Shown: one piece after another, positions 32,771-46,025 of the stretch | Layout: every line of letters begins with the position of its first letter | How positions within the stretch are numbered: the stretch's first letter is position 1 | DNA from: Ornithodoros turicata | Lineage: Eukaryota; Arthropoda; Arachnida; Ixodida; Argasidae | Length of the DNA stretch: 64,000 nucleotides | Reading direction: 5' to 3' | NCBI RefSeq assembly: GCF_037126465.1 | Contig: NW_026999296.1 | Coordinates: 1 to 64,000 of the forward strand | The notes under the pieces: model-generated | Databases searched by the model: none | What the model was told of the DNA's origin: nothing | The model's input: only the letters and a program-made list of their open reading frames with translations | Translations under genes and position numbers: made by a program

Positions 32771-33839
32771 GATCACACACACACACAATTTGGGAAATCG
32801 CTTTCATGAAGTCATTTTAGCTCGGTTAAGGCTCGAACATACTTGCACCTCGCAATGTTTTTTTTTTTTTCCTCTGCGGAGAGGAGCCTCCCCAATGCAC
32901 ATGCTGTGGAGTATTAAGTGCATTTTCATGTTCACTTTGCTCTATTGCTTAGAGATGAACCACTTTTACCCTCCATGAGAGCTTCAAGCTTTTTTTTTAA
33001 TGATATCGGCTATTGAAATGTTTTATAACTGAATGACCTTCCTTTTACAGTGGTTTACATATCAAATTCTGAGGTAAATTCGTTTTAATTGAACACTTAC
33101 TTTTGGCTTGCTACACACATCACTGTTTGGCACACTATAGCCCTAGTTGTTCGTGCGCCATAAAAGCGCAATCATCCCCATCGTTTCTTTTTTGGTTCGC
33201 GTCGGTCGAGTGGCGATATCCTATTACATCCGGAACGAGGACCTATCGCTTTGCGATCGATATACAAGAGTGAGCCATCTTTTGATGATGGTAGGATAAT
33301 TATTGACCTGAGGAATAATATGGATTTATGTGGTCGTGAGAATAGGCTTTGTGTTTGTGAGTGTGAAAATGTGAGTGTGTGTCTGTGTGTGCGCGCGGCC
33401 GCACGCGCTTTTCTGAACCAGGGATTCCACTTGACAAGTAAGTTATTTGTGTCTGCCTTTTCATGTGACACGAGTGATACATTTATGTGCTATTGCGTGG
33501 AATAGTGGTTTAAAAAATAAGGGTAGCAGCGCTTGCATTGCTATCTGTAGGATAGACCGAGAGCGTTTTTAATGGAATTGCCTCGGGAACCTGGTGAAGT
33601 CTTTGTTTTGCGCAGGGTATTTTATGGGAGCCGGTCCTGTTGCGTTGCATTTGATACGCTTTCCTGAAGCAGTGTGCTTTGTTCTTGTAGTGTGGTTAAC
33701 GCCTGTATAAATAGAAATGAATAGAAGTGTTTGTTTGTTTGTTAGTATGTGTCTGTCACCTTCGTAGCGCTGTTCAAGCTTTATTTTCTTTGCAAAAATT
33801 CAGACTTTATGGTATTAAGCTGTTCGAGTAGAAGTGACT
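32771..33839. other. No gene supported
   Basis: GT-rich low-complexity sequence around 33350-33405 creates His-rich antisense frames. Nothing else is recognisable. Confidence 0.4.
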
Positions 33840-36500
33840 ATCCGTGCTCGCTTAAGATAAATTCTGTATCCCTGTCCTGTGCTTTCTTCACGCAGGGACA
33901 ATGCAGATGAGTATTTAGCATTATGCAATAATTATCTGATAGCAGAAATGGGTGTCTTTGTCACAGTTTATTAGCGTGTGCGTCGTTATTTTTTTTTTTT
34001 TTTTCTCTTATAGCTATGTGAGCAAAAGCGTGTGTAATTTTTCGCTGCTCTTTTCTTATTTTCTCTACTTTTATGTAGAAGAAAGCCTCCTGCGTAAAAG
34101 CTGAATAGTGTTCTATCAGTGGAAGTGGGGTTGTTTGTTTGATTTTGTTGGGTGTTCGATATCTTGACGAAGTAAGCAGTGCTTAATTTTGCAGGTTTTT
34201 GAGCAGAAATGCTGGTATCTGAGCACGGAGTAGAATTTTCTATATTTCTCTGCTCCCTAAGAAAATTTGTACGTCGTTTTCCAAGCAGACCGCGTTTGGT
34301 TTACGCAAAATAGAAAAATGAAGTGTGTATGCTCTATGATGAGATGATCCGCCGCAGGCTTAGGCCTTTTCCCCGATGAGCAGTGCTTTGTATACGATGT
34401 CGCATGTCTGGACTTGTTCAGTAGTGTTCCAATTTTTACCCTTCGCTAATATCTTGTTGCTGTCGTCTTGTGTTAGACGTTGAGCTTCGTCGCGATGTGC
34501 GGTAACGCTACGATTATTCCTGAGCGCTCCGTGTGTTTAATGCGTTGTCCTCTGTGCGTGCGTCCGTGTGCTTTTTTCCTGATTTGTGACGTCATCATGG
34601 CATGTCTGGTCCTGTTTAGCACTGTTGCACTTCTTCCCGCTGCTAGTATCTTGTTGGTGTCATGTTGTGCTAGCCGCGTGGCGATGTGTGGTGAGCTGAG
34701 GTCTTAAGCCTTTTCCCTGCTCACCTAAGGAAATTTGTGTATCCCTGTCCTGTGCTTTCTTTACGCAAGGGCAATGCGTCTGGGTATGTGGCACTATCAG
34801 ATACCAGACATGAGTGTCTTTTTCTTAGTTTATTAGCATATGCTTCAGGTTTTTTAAGTCAAGCACAAGTACGCGCAATTTTTCGCTGCTCTCTTCCTCA
34901 AACCACCGATTTTACGCAGAAGAAAGTCACATGGTGCAGCTGAGAAGAGGGTTTCGCTGATTGTTTGTTAGATGTTGTTAGGAGCTCGGTATGTTGAGGA
35001 AGTCAGCTGTTAAAGGTATCCGTGAAGAAATGCTTGCATCTGAGCGCAGGATAGGAATTCCTGAAGCACGTCACCCTCAGTGTAAATTAATTATTTTGGA
35101 TGTGAATCTGCTTCACTGCATGACAAGGCTGAAATGGTAAGAGAGAAAAAAGTGGAGCGCTCCATTCATAGCGATGCAAGTAATAGGGCAATTAGAGTTT
35201 TCATATAAAGTAGAATTTTAATGGGCTCCTAAAATTATAGTTTTGTAGTAGTTTTTCTAAACTGCAATGCAAGGTAGAAAATCATTAATATGGTGGGAAT
35301 GCCATCATGTTCCCGTAAAGGCGTTCTGTCTCGTGCTTTGGCGTGCGCGAATGGAACTTTGCTCCCCGGCTTTCGCGCCTTTTTGCTCGCAATGCGCGAA
35401 TGGAACTTTGCCCCCCGGCTTTCGCGCCTTTTTGCTCGCAGGTGTAGCCTCAGACAACGAATGTATGAGCATAGAAAGGGTCATGTATTCCATAAGCCTG
35501 GAGGTGATGTTGAGTAGACTCACTTATTATTTAAAAAGCAGTGGTAGTTTACTGTAATTCTAATGACCATGATGAGCCTTTGGGGTGAAAATCGTTAATA
35601 TGCACGGTGCTTTTTTGTTGAATTTTAATGAGAGAATGAATGTCATTAAAAGTAGGACAAAGGAAATAATCTTGCGATTCAATAAATAATAGGAGTCTTT
35701 GTCTTTGCCGCTGTCTTCTTCAGACAGGATGTGATGACGTCACACAGTCTGTAGCAATGCATTGACCGTTACTGGAAAAAGTGTAGCAATAGAAAAATGG
35801 TGTGTATTGTCCTGGACGGATTTATGATGAGCACTGTTTTTGAATAAGAGGAGTGCGTGTGCTTAGAAATAGTTTGATGCTGGTTTTCTTCTTTGTTTCT
35901 TTTCGCCTTTTCCCCCCTTGTTGTCTGACAAACATGCGCTGACTAGCTCTGACCTTGCTCTGACATGCTTTCCTTCTACATGTAGTTTTTTTCTTTTTGT
36001 ACAAGGAATATTCTTGACGATGACGATAGTGCTGCCTTGAATGGGCGTAGAGCTATTCTTAATAATTTTGTGATTCATTTAGTTCAGAGAGTAACCGCGA
36101 GGGGGACAGGTGTGTGACTTTATTCAGGAGGAACAAAGCCTCATTATTCAGTTAGGTGCATGGCTCTTGGCTGGGATGGACATGTCTTGCTGAACCATTA
36201 TTTTGTTTTTTCCTGTACAGTACGACTTTGGGAATGAAATGCTACAATCTCCTCTTATCTATAGCGTTTTTCTGCAATAGTTCCCTATGCAATCATTATA
36301 GTAGAATAAAGGAAATAATCTAGGGATAGTGATTCAATAAATAACAGGTCCCCTGCCTAGAGCGTAAGCGTCCTTGAGCCACGCACCTGCATTATGACGT
36401 CATACCGCAACACTATTGTTTCAGGTTGACCTTGTCTAGAGGAGCATTAGTGAAAAAAAAACAGTGTAGCCGTGAGATAATAGGGTGACGTCACGACCAA
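33840..36500 (+). repeat. Degenerate large direct duplications
   Basis: The passage TGTATCCCTGTCCTGTGCTT with the following TTAGCATTATG/GGCACTATC and GTGTCTTT..TTTATTAGC occurs at ~33860 and ~34738, ~880 bp apart. The GCATGTCTGGACTTGTTCAG and TCTTGTTG..GTCTTGTG run near 34400-34490 recurs near 34600-34690. AAAGGAAATAATCT..GATTCAATAAATAA recurs at ~35660 and ~36310 with a TGACGTCA box after each. No protein signal. Confidence 0.6.
35344..35441 (+). repeat. Exact-like 49-bp tandem duplication (2 copies)
   Basis: The unit TGCGCGAATGGAACTTTGC plus CCCCGGCTTTCGCGCC and TTTTTGCTCGCA is repeated head to tail with one difference, a recent local duplication. Confidence 0.9.
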
Positions 36501-36921
36501 TGAGAACGGCCTGCAGGGGGCGCAAGGATTCACTTTTCTCTTGGACAGTGGCGGGTCTGGACACGTTAATTCTGCTCCTAGCAATTGCGTTGGCCGTCAG
36601 TGGAAGAGCTTAGTTTCGCTGGGGTTCTGTCTGCCTCTGATGGGGTGTGGATGTGTGGTTCGTCACTGGTGAATGGTGTTCGACAATGCAGCTGGATTTT
36701 CGTGGATTTGGTCTGGTCGCCATCTGGTGTGATGCCTGGCAACTAATTGGCCAGCTCTCATTGATCTCTGCAACTGCTGGGTGCCAACTACCAACATGGC
36801 GGGCGCTGGTCACCCCGGAGCAGTTTCTTCGCCGCGGCATCGTTGATTTTCGAATAAATTGTTTCTCTCCGCTCTATTTCTATCTATTTATTTTATTTTC
36901 TACCATTTTTTTATTTTTTAG

Positions 36922-37091
36922 CAGCTCAACTGGCCCACAACTCACACAGTGGTCTGGACACGTCCTAGATGCTCCCCAATTAGTGTAATGACTCCCTGAA
37001 TTATCCTAATTACTGTGGGGGGTCCCAAATTGCTCTAATTGCTCATTAATGGTGTCCAGGCCACTGTGTGAGTTGTGAGCCAGTTGAGCTG
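36922..37091. mobile_element. MITE with ~40-bp inverted ends, 170 bp
   Basis: CAGCTCAACTGGCCCACAAC continues to GTGGTCTGGACAC and matches the inverse of the right end with two differences over 40 bp. No clear target duplication was found, so the superfamily is open. It lies in otherwise gene-free sequence. Confidence 0.75.
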
Positions 37092-38856
37092 ATGTGAAGT
37101 GATGTTCGCAACATCGCCATCTTTGTTGTTCTGACTACGGGAATCGCACATTTCGCGTTATAACTTCACACAGCGCAGCTCAATCGCGCGGAAATTTAGC
37201 ACGGTTGAATTACCTTAAGAGGTTTACACGTAGACAACAGAATGTTGCGCGTGCATTGAGTATTTGCAAACCACGGCATGCCGGCGCTGGTAGACTTTTA
37301 TAAGGTAACACCCTGTATGTTTAAGGTTACGTTAGGCTATACGTGTACGACGTTGCGTTGGCTAGGCAGTTGTGTCAGCGCACTGTGAGGAGACCACACG
37401 TCAGCGTATGCGCTGTGGATAGGTGGATGAATATTCGCTTTTGGATTGCACCGCCTAGGATAGCGCTGGAGTTAGGAAACCGCCATTTGATGCGGCTCTT
37501 TTCGCGCGCACGTTATGCCCGGATTCTTTTATGACATCAGTTCTGTTTCCTTTGTCGTCCCAGCTGCATGATCACTGTTTTTACAAATGAAATTCGGAAA
37601 TTTGCTCAATTAAGATCACACTTTTCTGTCCTCCTTATGCATTATATGTATATAGGAACGCGAATGACAGGTGGTTCGAAAATACAACCCCGGCCGCAAT
37701 GTCTCGCTATGTCTTCCGAAATGATTTCAGACACAGACACTTCCAAAGCGGGGAGGTTGAACGGTTGCATTTGCACAGTGAAATGAGGAAGGTGACTCTG
37801 CGACCATATTGGGCACACGCCGAGTAGAGAAAGAGATGTATGCGTTAATTATCAATGTTAAGCTCACACAGCATACAGAGCGAGTGTCTGTCTAGCGTCC
37901 TGTGTTCTTTCAGCATCACGTCAACGTTTGATTCACACCAACTCGTTTGCATCAGTACTCTTGCAGCTTTCTGTCGGTCGCAAAAATGTTGGCGCAGACG
38001 CTCATACATGCATCCTTTGCGCATTTATTTATTTTAAAGTTAACAGAAACTACCTGAACGTAATGCAACAAAGAGCTGCCTGTTACAGGGTCAGTGCTGC
38101 GCCTAGTAGAATTATTGTGACATTCCTTTCCAGCTGGCCCATGACGCATACTACCCCCCTTCCTATCCACCACTCTTTCCCATTCTCTCTCTTCACCTGT
38201 TGGCATCTGTACGTCGCTTATAGTACGTCGCTGCGCTAGCACGCACTCGAAAATAGATATTTCCCATGGTGTGGTCGAAGAACAGCCGAAATGACAAGTG
38301 TATCTACCTGTTACTTTCATGCCCTGAGGAACTTTCCTTAACATTTCTTCACTGGTTACAACAATCGCTGTAAAACAAAGAAAGGAAACCAAGCTTCGGT
38401 AACCAGTTCCTTGTAATCAATTGCCGAAACACCTAGCTCAAAAGGTGCATGAGCCATCTCTGGGCAGAATCACATACACCATATTGAGCACACTTGTAGT
38501 CGTCTTCGAATTCTGTTATCGTATTCCTGCAACGATTGGCGGTTCATGAGCTTCGACAGACTGTAGAGCCTGTGTCCCTTGGACGTACTGTCCTTGGACG
38601 ACGAACAAGACAAAACAGAAAATGGCATCATATTTCATTCCCCATTTCGATTTGCTGCCGGCTTCCTGTCTTGGTATTGTTGCCAATTCGCATGTTGTCC
38701 CTACGCGAATACTAGTTTATGCCTGCCATCACCTGCTGTAATTGCGGTTAACAACACCTGTTATCTCCGTGAAATGTTTTGTGATATCAACGGCGTGAGC
38801 AAGCCGCGCGCAACAAGGTACGGCTGCGAGACACGAGATGGCTGATGTGGCTCTTA
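37092..38856. other. No gene supported
   Basis: Short open frames only, in both strands, none with recognisable domains. An orphan AACACCCTGTAT mariner terminus is at 37307. Confidence 0.4.
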
Positions 38857-39247
38857 AGCATGGTTCACACTAGTGCGTTCTGCTGCGTGCGGGCGCCTGC
38901 GTGTGTATGCGTGCGTTCTAAGCAATCCATTCAGCTGTTCACATACTCGGTCCGAATGCGTGCGTCACCAAACCGTAAGCCAATGAGCGCCGAGCGGGAT
39001 TTTCAACGCCTCCCACTCCGGTGGCCATGTTGAAGACAGTCTCGCAGAAAGAAACCTACTGTGTACACTCGGAAGGCGGCCTCGCGATTCGTTCTCCGCT
39101 TGCGGGCTGCTGCGTGCGTCGGCAAAAGTTGGGCTCGGGCGAGCTCCTCGCGTTTTGCTGCGTGAGGTCGCGCATGTATCTGTTGCCACGGTAACCAGCG
39201 CCCGCGCGCATCTGCACGCAGCAGCACGCACTAGTGTGAACCATGCT
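38857..39247. mobile_element. PIF/Harbinger-type MITE, 391 bp, TTA duplication
   Basis: The inverted ends AGCATGGTTCACACTAGTGC are identical for the first 24 bp. The flanks are TTA (38854-38856 and 39248-39250), the 3-bp duplication typical of PIF/Harbinger. Inside, GCGTGCG-rich arms continue the inverted similarity. Open frames here (e.g. CVRAPACVCVRS) are accidental. Confidence 0.9.
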
Positions 39248-39250
39248 TTA

Positions 39251-41187
39251 TCGCAGTTCGTCGTGCGCAACCAGCGTCTGTGAATCGGATATATAATCTG
39301 TAATCGGAAGAGGTATGTGCAGGTATTGCAACTTCACATTTTGCTTTAGATAATCTCGTTAAAGAAACTAATCGATTGTTAATTCGATCATACACTGACC
39401 TATCGGAGAATGGTTGTCCATGTGCGATGTATAGAGGTATATGTTCACTGCCGTTAGCTATAGAGTAGGGTGCAAACAAACCTTTAAGGCTTGTGAATGG
39501 AACGAGGATATAGCTTCTATAAAGTGATTTCCCAAAACATTGCCATTCTCAATGGCGCGGAAAGGGGTCGTTCTAGTACAGATGCAAGAGTCAGTTTAAG
39601 ATAGTGGTTTAGAATTGTTCACGAAACAAAAAGTAAGAAAATAGTGCTTGGTAAATAGAGGCATGTGTTTTGCTGGTGAGGAGAGGAGGCAACGCAGTCG
39701 GGTTGGTGGAAAGATCCAAAAACCACGCAACAGAGAAAGCTTTCACAACGTCGCTAACGTTGGTAGCTTGTTATAGCCTGGTTATATTGCGCGTATGCAT
39801 TAAAGGGACCGAAAAGTGAATATAAACCTATCGAAACTTTATGTTCAGCGAAAAGCTTGAACCTTCAAAAGTTCAAATATCAATGAACTCCGCTGAAATC
39901 GCTTTAGTTTTTCTGTAATCGAATTTTCCATAATTGCATGTCCAGGGACCTAGTAGGAAACCGGGCAGTCTGTCAACAATTGCATGACCCCGCGCCATCT
40001 GTCGAGGACGTATGTAATACGCGCACTTCCGTGCACTAATCCGGCGAAAACGAAAATGGCAGTGGGCACTTGTGACCAATTTCTACGTCGAGAACGTCGA
40101 GCTTCTTGAACATGAGTGCGCTGGAATTCCGCATTCGAGAACTGTCGCTCACACAGAACTGTGGTTCGTGCATTAACGTGCTGGAAAGTGTGTTCTTCGC
40201 AGCAGAAGATTCCTTGTCCAGAGATTAATCGGAGTCACATTCGTCCTCAGCAGTAGCTCACCGTGCCGTGAACATGGACTGCTTTGTGAAATTTCCATGT
40301 ATCAGGGAGAAGCACTTGTGTAAGCCGCAACAAGCGCTGTTTTTTCGTCGTGCAGGTGTTCATGTGTGAAATGCAAGCCGACGGATACTACGGTTTTTGC
40401 AGCCGAGAGGTAGAGAATGCGTGTGAAAAGCAGACAGACAATTGCATCAGAACTACCGTATATTTCGAAATATTGTGCCTTGACACCGAAGTACTGCAAG
40501 TGTCATTTACATACATCCGAGAAACCGAAGAGCATGGGAACATACACGGCATCGCCGTGTGGTCTTTACGCGCTACTTGAACGGCAAACTGGACGGAAAA
40601 CCCAAATTTCTGCAGGAAATTCCGTTATACCACCTGTCGGCCATTCACAAGATGGATATGTGGGGCTCCGAGAAAATACAATAGAAAGTACTCCACTGGA
40701 TCTCGATCTGCGTCATGCATGCTATTAGGGATGCTTTCCCATCAGTGCGCTGACTTTTCTCATTGCTTTTTCTTTGCTGTCACAGCATATTATAATTACT
40801 AGCTTGTTCCTGGAGGGTTAAGTAACCTGTGGGCATAGATGTATTTGTAGTCAAGTCTCAATTGTATATGTGAGGAGTAAGTAAGATAATTTTCATCAGT
40901 GTCATTCAGCTGAACTGTGTTGATAACCTTTTAGTATACTTCTTAGTGACTACGTTTCCAAATGTCAATTAATATTTAAACCAAGATTGGGATTTAACAC
41001 TTAATTAGCTCTGTTTTGGTAATTGGAGTAACTGATTCATTATCACGTCACCAACTAACATTTGTAAAGAAGGACTTGAGGGCTGACTTCAAGTATTATT
41101 AACCATTGATCTCGGTTCAAGGTTAATCATACACCATTGGTGTGCATAGTACTCCAAAATGGCTAAATAATTTATAGCATAGGTTCT
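39251..41187. other. No gene supported; one old repeat edge
   Basis: TTAAAGGGACCGAAAAGTGA at 39801 matches, on the other strand, CACTTTTCGGTCCCTTTAA at 46423 and CACTTTTCGGCCCTC at 22068, so it is the edge of a dispersed repeat family. Overlapping plus frames at 40350-40728 (e.g. SRQTIASELPYISKYC) look mildly protein-like but are not recognised. Confidence 0.4.
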
Positions 41188-41189
41188 CT

Positions 41190-44100
41190 CCCTGTTGAAA
41201 AAGAGCCAAATAGGTTGTATGCGATCCTATTTATCCTATACAAATTGATGTAGGATCCTTTATGTCCTATTTTGTATCATGTGGGAAAGTTGTGGGATCC
41301 TACATGTCCTATATTCATTGACATATAGGTGAGTCATACGATCCTACATGTCTCATATTAGGCTATGTAGGAGAGTTGTGGTGTCCTACTTGTCCCATAT
41401 GAGGCAATATAGGAGAGTTGTAGGACACTACATTGCCTATATCCGGCTACGAGGAGACTTGTAGGATCCTTCAAGGCATCAAAAAGGAGCTACAGGAGAT
41501 CTTACGTGACCTGTTTGGTTTCATGTGGGGAGGACGTGGGGAATTATTTTGAGATATGGAAGTGATATATTAACACAGCAACAAACGTTATTTGATTGCA
41601 TATATATATCCTTCAAAACTGGGGCCCAGAACGAACTAGTCATGTTTGCCATGATATATATTTTTAGGTTGAAAACAACTGAATGGACTGGTTGCATTCA
41701 TTTATGGAACATGCATAGAGTATGTCCATTACTAGTCGACGAAACATCAAGCATACAATGATGCGTGCATCCCTTTCAGTGCTATTTAAGCACAGACTTC
41801 GACAGCAATGCGCAACCGGTCGAGGTGGCTGAACCCCATCGAGCGACATTGCGGTGTCGATGGGGTTCTCGGTCTAATATCTAGGACTAAACCTGCTCTA
41901 TCAGGACACGGTTTGTTGTGACGGATTCCCCAATCCTTCCCCTTCACGTGCACGCTCACGGCCGGCAGGAAATCCTAAAAGTAGTCGAGATACTTGGAAA
42001 TTCCAGGCCTCCGTCTGCACTTCCGATAATTCGGAGCTCCGTAACATCTGCCCCGCTAGTCAGGTCGACGCCAGAATTTCCGTCCTAGTAGGACTTGAGT
42101 CGCTCTACGATCGGTCAAATGGAATCATGGATCGGTCTTTAGCGGTTCGGGGGTTGTGGGCAGAGACGCCCTTGTAACTCTGTTTTTCTAAACTTTGGGG
42201 CCCTTTTTCGGAAGGAAGCCCGCGTCGGACAGTTTTCATCTTTCTGGAGTGTACTCGCCTCAACTCGGTGAACGTGGCAAAATTTACTACAGCTGTCAAA
42301 GTCTTCTGGTTCTCGAGCTACCGGTTTCCGTGTTTACACTCCTCCCAATACATGGGTCTGCCGGCCGTTTTTTTTCCTAAAAACGTTTCCATTGCACCTA
42401 CAGAGTCGTGTTTGACATAGTTTTGAAGCTCTCGATGTGCTCTTACTAACCGCTTTAATTCCGTAAGCGCGCGACTTTCCGTTCCCCAGATATGGGCTTT
42501 GGAGTTGGAGGGTCATGGCGCTGGCGCCAGCAAGTCTGGCTGACGCCCGCTCGGAGACGCTTCCGTGGGTGCCGTTCCTTTAGTGCCGTAATCTCGCTTA
42601 CCTAATGTCCAATTTACTGGAAATTTTGGATGCGCGTTCTCCGTTCTTTGCTCTACAACTTTTCAATTCGCACCCCCCGTCTATTTACTACAGGTTATGG
42701 CGCTATTCCCGAAATTCCTTAGGCTGACTCTCCTTCTGCAACCTTCGTCCCTGTTTTTAGGTTTGAACCCTGCGGGAGATCTGAATCACCTATTAACGGA
42801 TTCGTGCACTCCGAACACCGAACGGCTAGAAACTTGCGGGATCTTTCTATCTCTCTCCATTCTCGAGTGAGGACAACATGGCAACAGCGGCTCGTTATAC
42901 ATGGGGCTGGGGGCATTTTTTTCGATATCGGTTGTTTGTTGGCGTAGAAATGTGATTGAAGACTTATTTTGACGGGGAAAACGTCCTCTTTCCAATGGCG
43001 CTGGTCGCCCGTACGCGCGACTTTCTGCTTTCTGGATGTAGCGCGAGGAGAGCATGGAGGAGACGAGGAGAGCCGTTACAGGCGGCGCGGCCTTGGAGCT
43101 TGGAATGCCTCGAGCTCATTTGAAAGGGAAATCTTGGAAGCGTTCGGACGTGTGTCCAGAGAGCTCTCGTTCGGGAAGCGTCTTTCGTCGTAGTTTTGGT
43201 GGTTTTGGTGCACCGCAGTGCTGTGACTGTGTTTCATGCCTTACTAGTGGTATCTGGACCTGTTTCTGTGTGTGTACCTTGGAAGACCGCCGAAAGCCGT
43301 TGGATTTCGTGAATTGAAGGTTAGTTGTGTGCATGTAATGCCATGTTTCGTGCACCTTTTGCTTGGTATTCTTCCTAGCGTGTGGGTTCCTATAACTTTA
43401 TCCGCTCAGTGCGATTATTACCCTATTGTTACCTATTGCCTTATCCTCCATTTGTAATCTTGTGCTCTTACCCTGTTGGTTAACCTGTATCATCAATTAA
43501 CATCAGGTTGAAGATATCATGTGTGATGCTTCAGCGGCCCTGCTACAGGGTACCGGTGCTTTAAAGATACAGATCTTCCTTTTTTGTTATTAATTCATAA
43601 TAACTCAGCTTGAGTCATGCATATTTTCCCAGAGTGTGAGAAATATGCACAGAATGTAAATAATCGCGGATATTATAACTCAACGTGCATTGTTTTCACC
43701 CTGTTCAGGTAATGCCTTACTGACACCCTTGCTGTAGCCCCAGTTGTCATAGTTAATTGATCTTGCTGCTAACAAACAAAACAATTGTCTTTGGACCTCA
43801 AGTAACAGCATATGTGGGAAGTCTAGTTAACCTGTGCACGGGTTTTGGCACATTTTATGTGACACATAATGTATTATCCCTTGTTAAATCTAGCTTCTTA
43901 ATTCGCTTTATTGTTTCAGGTGCCTCCAAGAAATATATCTTAGAGCTATCATCTAGCATGATCTGTAAAGGTGTTAAAGACGCTGTACATCAGGCAAGAG
44001 TGTGATTGTTCAACAGACATGTCAGAGGGATGATGAACGATATCAATAAAAAAAAAAAAGAAAGAAGCTGCATGATTTGTTATTTCCTAATATACACAGC

Positions 44101-44410
44101 ACAATAGGGTGCACAAATTATACGGGATCACCACGAGAGACTTGGTATTCCGCCATTTTAGCGTATATGTAGGAACCTATTTGCATGTAGGACCCAACGT
44201 AGGTCCCGCAATCAAATAGGATCCTGTTTATATGTAGGATCGCATTTGCATGTAGGTCCCACAACCAAATAGGATCCTGTTTATATGTAGGATCGCATTT
44301 GCATGTAGGACCCACAATTAAACAGGGTCCTATTTGTATGTAGGTTCCTTCATCATGTAGGACCTGGTGTCATAATACCATATGGAGTCAAGTAGGAATT
44401 TCCAACAGGG
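41190..44410. mobile_element. EnSpm/CACTA-like element with CCCTGTTG ends, ~3.2 kb
   Basis: The left end CCCTGTTGAAAAAGAGCC and the inverse right end CCCTGTTGGAAATTCCTAC match, and both are flanked by CT (41188-41189, 44411-44412), a 2-bp duplication. Subterminal blocks carry short tandem repeats built on GTAGGATCC (about 41210-41500) and GCATGTAGGACCCACAA (about 44155-44340, ~59-bp unit). CCC-type termini with 2-bp duplications and subterminal repeats fit EnSpm/CACTA, but no transposase is recognised inside. Much of 41800-43400 is non-coding. Confidence 0.6.
43920..44065 (+). CDS. Possible terminal exon inside the CCCTGTTG element
   Basis: Acceptor CTTTATTGTTTCAG precedes an open stretch (ASKKYILELSSSMICKGVKD) ending at TGA 44003-44005, with AATAAA at 44045 followed by an A-run. 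This has the shape of a last exon plus polyadenylation signal. The protein is unknown, and earlier exons were not identified; a donor-like GAATTGAAG/GTTAGT lies at ~43315. Confidence 0.25.
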
Positions 44411-44589
44411 CTGTTACTGTAATTGATATGTACTTTTGTTAAGTACTTTTGACAGCCATGCAAATTGAAACTGGCTTCAATGTACACTACAAATGCATCG
44501 TAACATTTAATTGAAATATAGTATAAGAGTAGAAGCAACATTTTGTCACAACTCAAACTATATCTTTTCTATCTATCTCTTTTTTATTG

Positions 44590-45228
44590 TCCAGGGATTT
44601 AGGAAACAGAGTAGGACTTCCTGCCCTCTGATGTTTTGACGTACTTGATAGAGTTGTAAAACCTGCAACAAAATAAACAAGAGAAGTATAAACAGTTTCG
44701 TCTTTCCCTTTTGAATTCAACAAGCTAGTTATATTTTACCATTTCTGCAGTTTTGTATTCCAAGATCCAAGAGTGACTACACAGCAGATCCTACAAATTT
44801 AGGACCAATATGATGTGGTAACCTTGCATGGCTCACTACAGCAGTGACACACATTGAACAATTCCAGTAGTGGGGCTTAAAAGACAATGAACTTTCAATG
44901 GTCATTCAAGTGTAGAGGATGTATCTCTAGAAAATTAATTCGCGTTCCTTAGTCATAACTACACCTCTTCACACAGGAAGTATTCTTCTACCATTCAAAC
45001 AAGTTAGCAGTTCTCATCGGTTACTTCTCCTACTGTTGACGTCGAACTAATGTTCTGCACCTGTCCAAAGACTCCATAAATGTCACAAAGTCTGCAACAC
45101 CTAACAAATCTACTGCTTCCATGTCCGGACTTTGCATACCTCCTTTCAGCTATTTCTGCCATGTCAACTTGAGGGCCTGGATCACGCAATACGTAGTAGT
45201 CTGGCGTCACTTCAACACTAGAAGGCCC
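44590..45228 (-). CDS. Possible last two exons of an unidentified minus-strand gene
   Basis: An acceptor AAATTTAATTTCAG (45229-) opens a frame SVEVTPDYYVLRDPGPQVDM followed by a Cys-rich RFVRCCRLCDIYGVFGQ. A donor-like CAG/GTGCAG at 45061 gives a 168-bp exon of whole codons. Next is an acceptor TTTATTTTGTTGCAG at 44663 with an open stretch and ACAATAAAAAAG as polyadenylation signal. If the donor is not used, the frame ends at TAA at 45004. The family is unknown. Confidence 0.3.
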
Positions 45229-45738
45229 CTGAAATTAAATTTGTTGATGTTGACAATATTGAGTACGGGACAAGTAGGATAACATAAGTTAAATGGAATA
45301 CGTCATCGTTATATTATAATTTATACATGTGTGACGTCTGTACATACATAAGAGTTGTGTTGAACTCGTCACTTCAGTGAAGCAAAATCACTGGTTACTG
45401 AACGGCAGTTTGCTTCGGACGCCTTCGCAATTCGCCGTCTACGGCATCTTCTTCGTAGTCATCGCAGCAAAATAAGCTCAGCACACACGACACGACTGCA
45501 GTGTCTAATAGCCGAGTGTTTCGAACCACATTCGTTCTCGCGCTCACTCCTCTTGTGGCAGAAAACGAAGATGAACGAATATGACTTTAGCGTCCCCGAA
45601 CACCAAAACTACACCTTGCAGGCAGATGTACGTATCCTGAATACGTGACACAGCAGCCACGAACATGTCATCCACTTCCACTTACTATTTCGCGAGACCA
45701 ACATGACCACTCACGACGTAAACAATAAACGCGATAAC

Positions 45739-46025
45739 TAATAATAATAATAATAATAATTGGGTGTTTACGTCGCGAGACAACTGAGATCATGAGCGAC
45801 GCCACAGCGGTCGGTCTGTGGATTGTTTTTGCCCACCTGAGGGTTCTTTAACGTGCGATGAAAGCTCATCACACGGCACCCCGTATTTAACGTCCCTCGC
45901 GGAAGACGGCGTGTCTAAGCAACTTGTACCCTGCCACCAAGTTGCTGGCGTCCTCGGCCGGGTTCGAACCCGCGATCTCGGGATCAGAAGGCGAACACGC
46001 TACCGACTGAGCCACCGAGGCCGGT
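45739..46025 (-). mobile_element. tRNA-derived SINE, family A, copy 1
   Basis: On the minus strand: box A-like TGGCTCAGTCGGTAGCG, box B GGTTCGAACCC, a ~210-bp body, and an (ATT)n tail. It is flanked by perfect 15-bp repeats AATAAACGCGATAAC (45724-45738, 46026-46040). The layout resembles SINEs such as Ruka known from ixodid ticks, but identity was not checked. It is not a functional tRNA gene. Confidence 0.9.

Noticed and set aside
38845..39270. Cys/Arg-rich ORFs on both strands
   Set aside because: They lie in the PIF-type MITE inverted arms.
40100..40740. THAP-domain or P-element-like gene
   Set aside because: A few suggestive residues but no consistent zinc-binding pattern or continuous frame.
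44951..45228. Ribosomal protein S29-like Cys cluster
   Set aside because: Only a short GHGS..R.CRLC resemblance; the zinc-ligand spacing does not match.
45960..46020. tRNA gene
   Set aside because: A and B boxes are present, but the sequence continues into a SINE body with a tail and target duplications; the other tRNA-like heads are the same.
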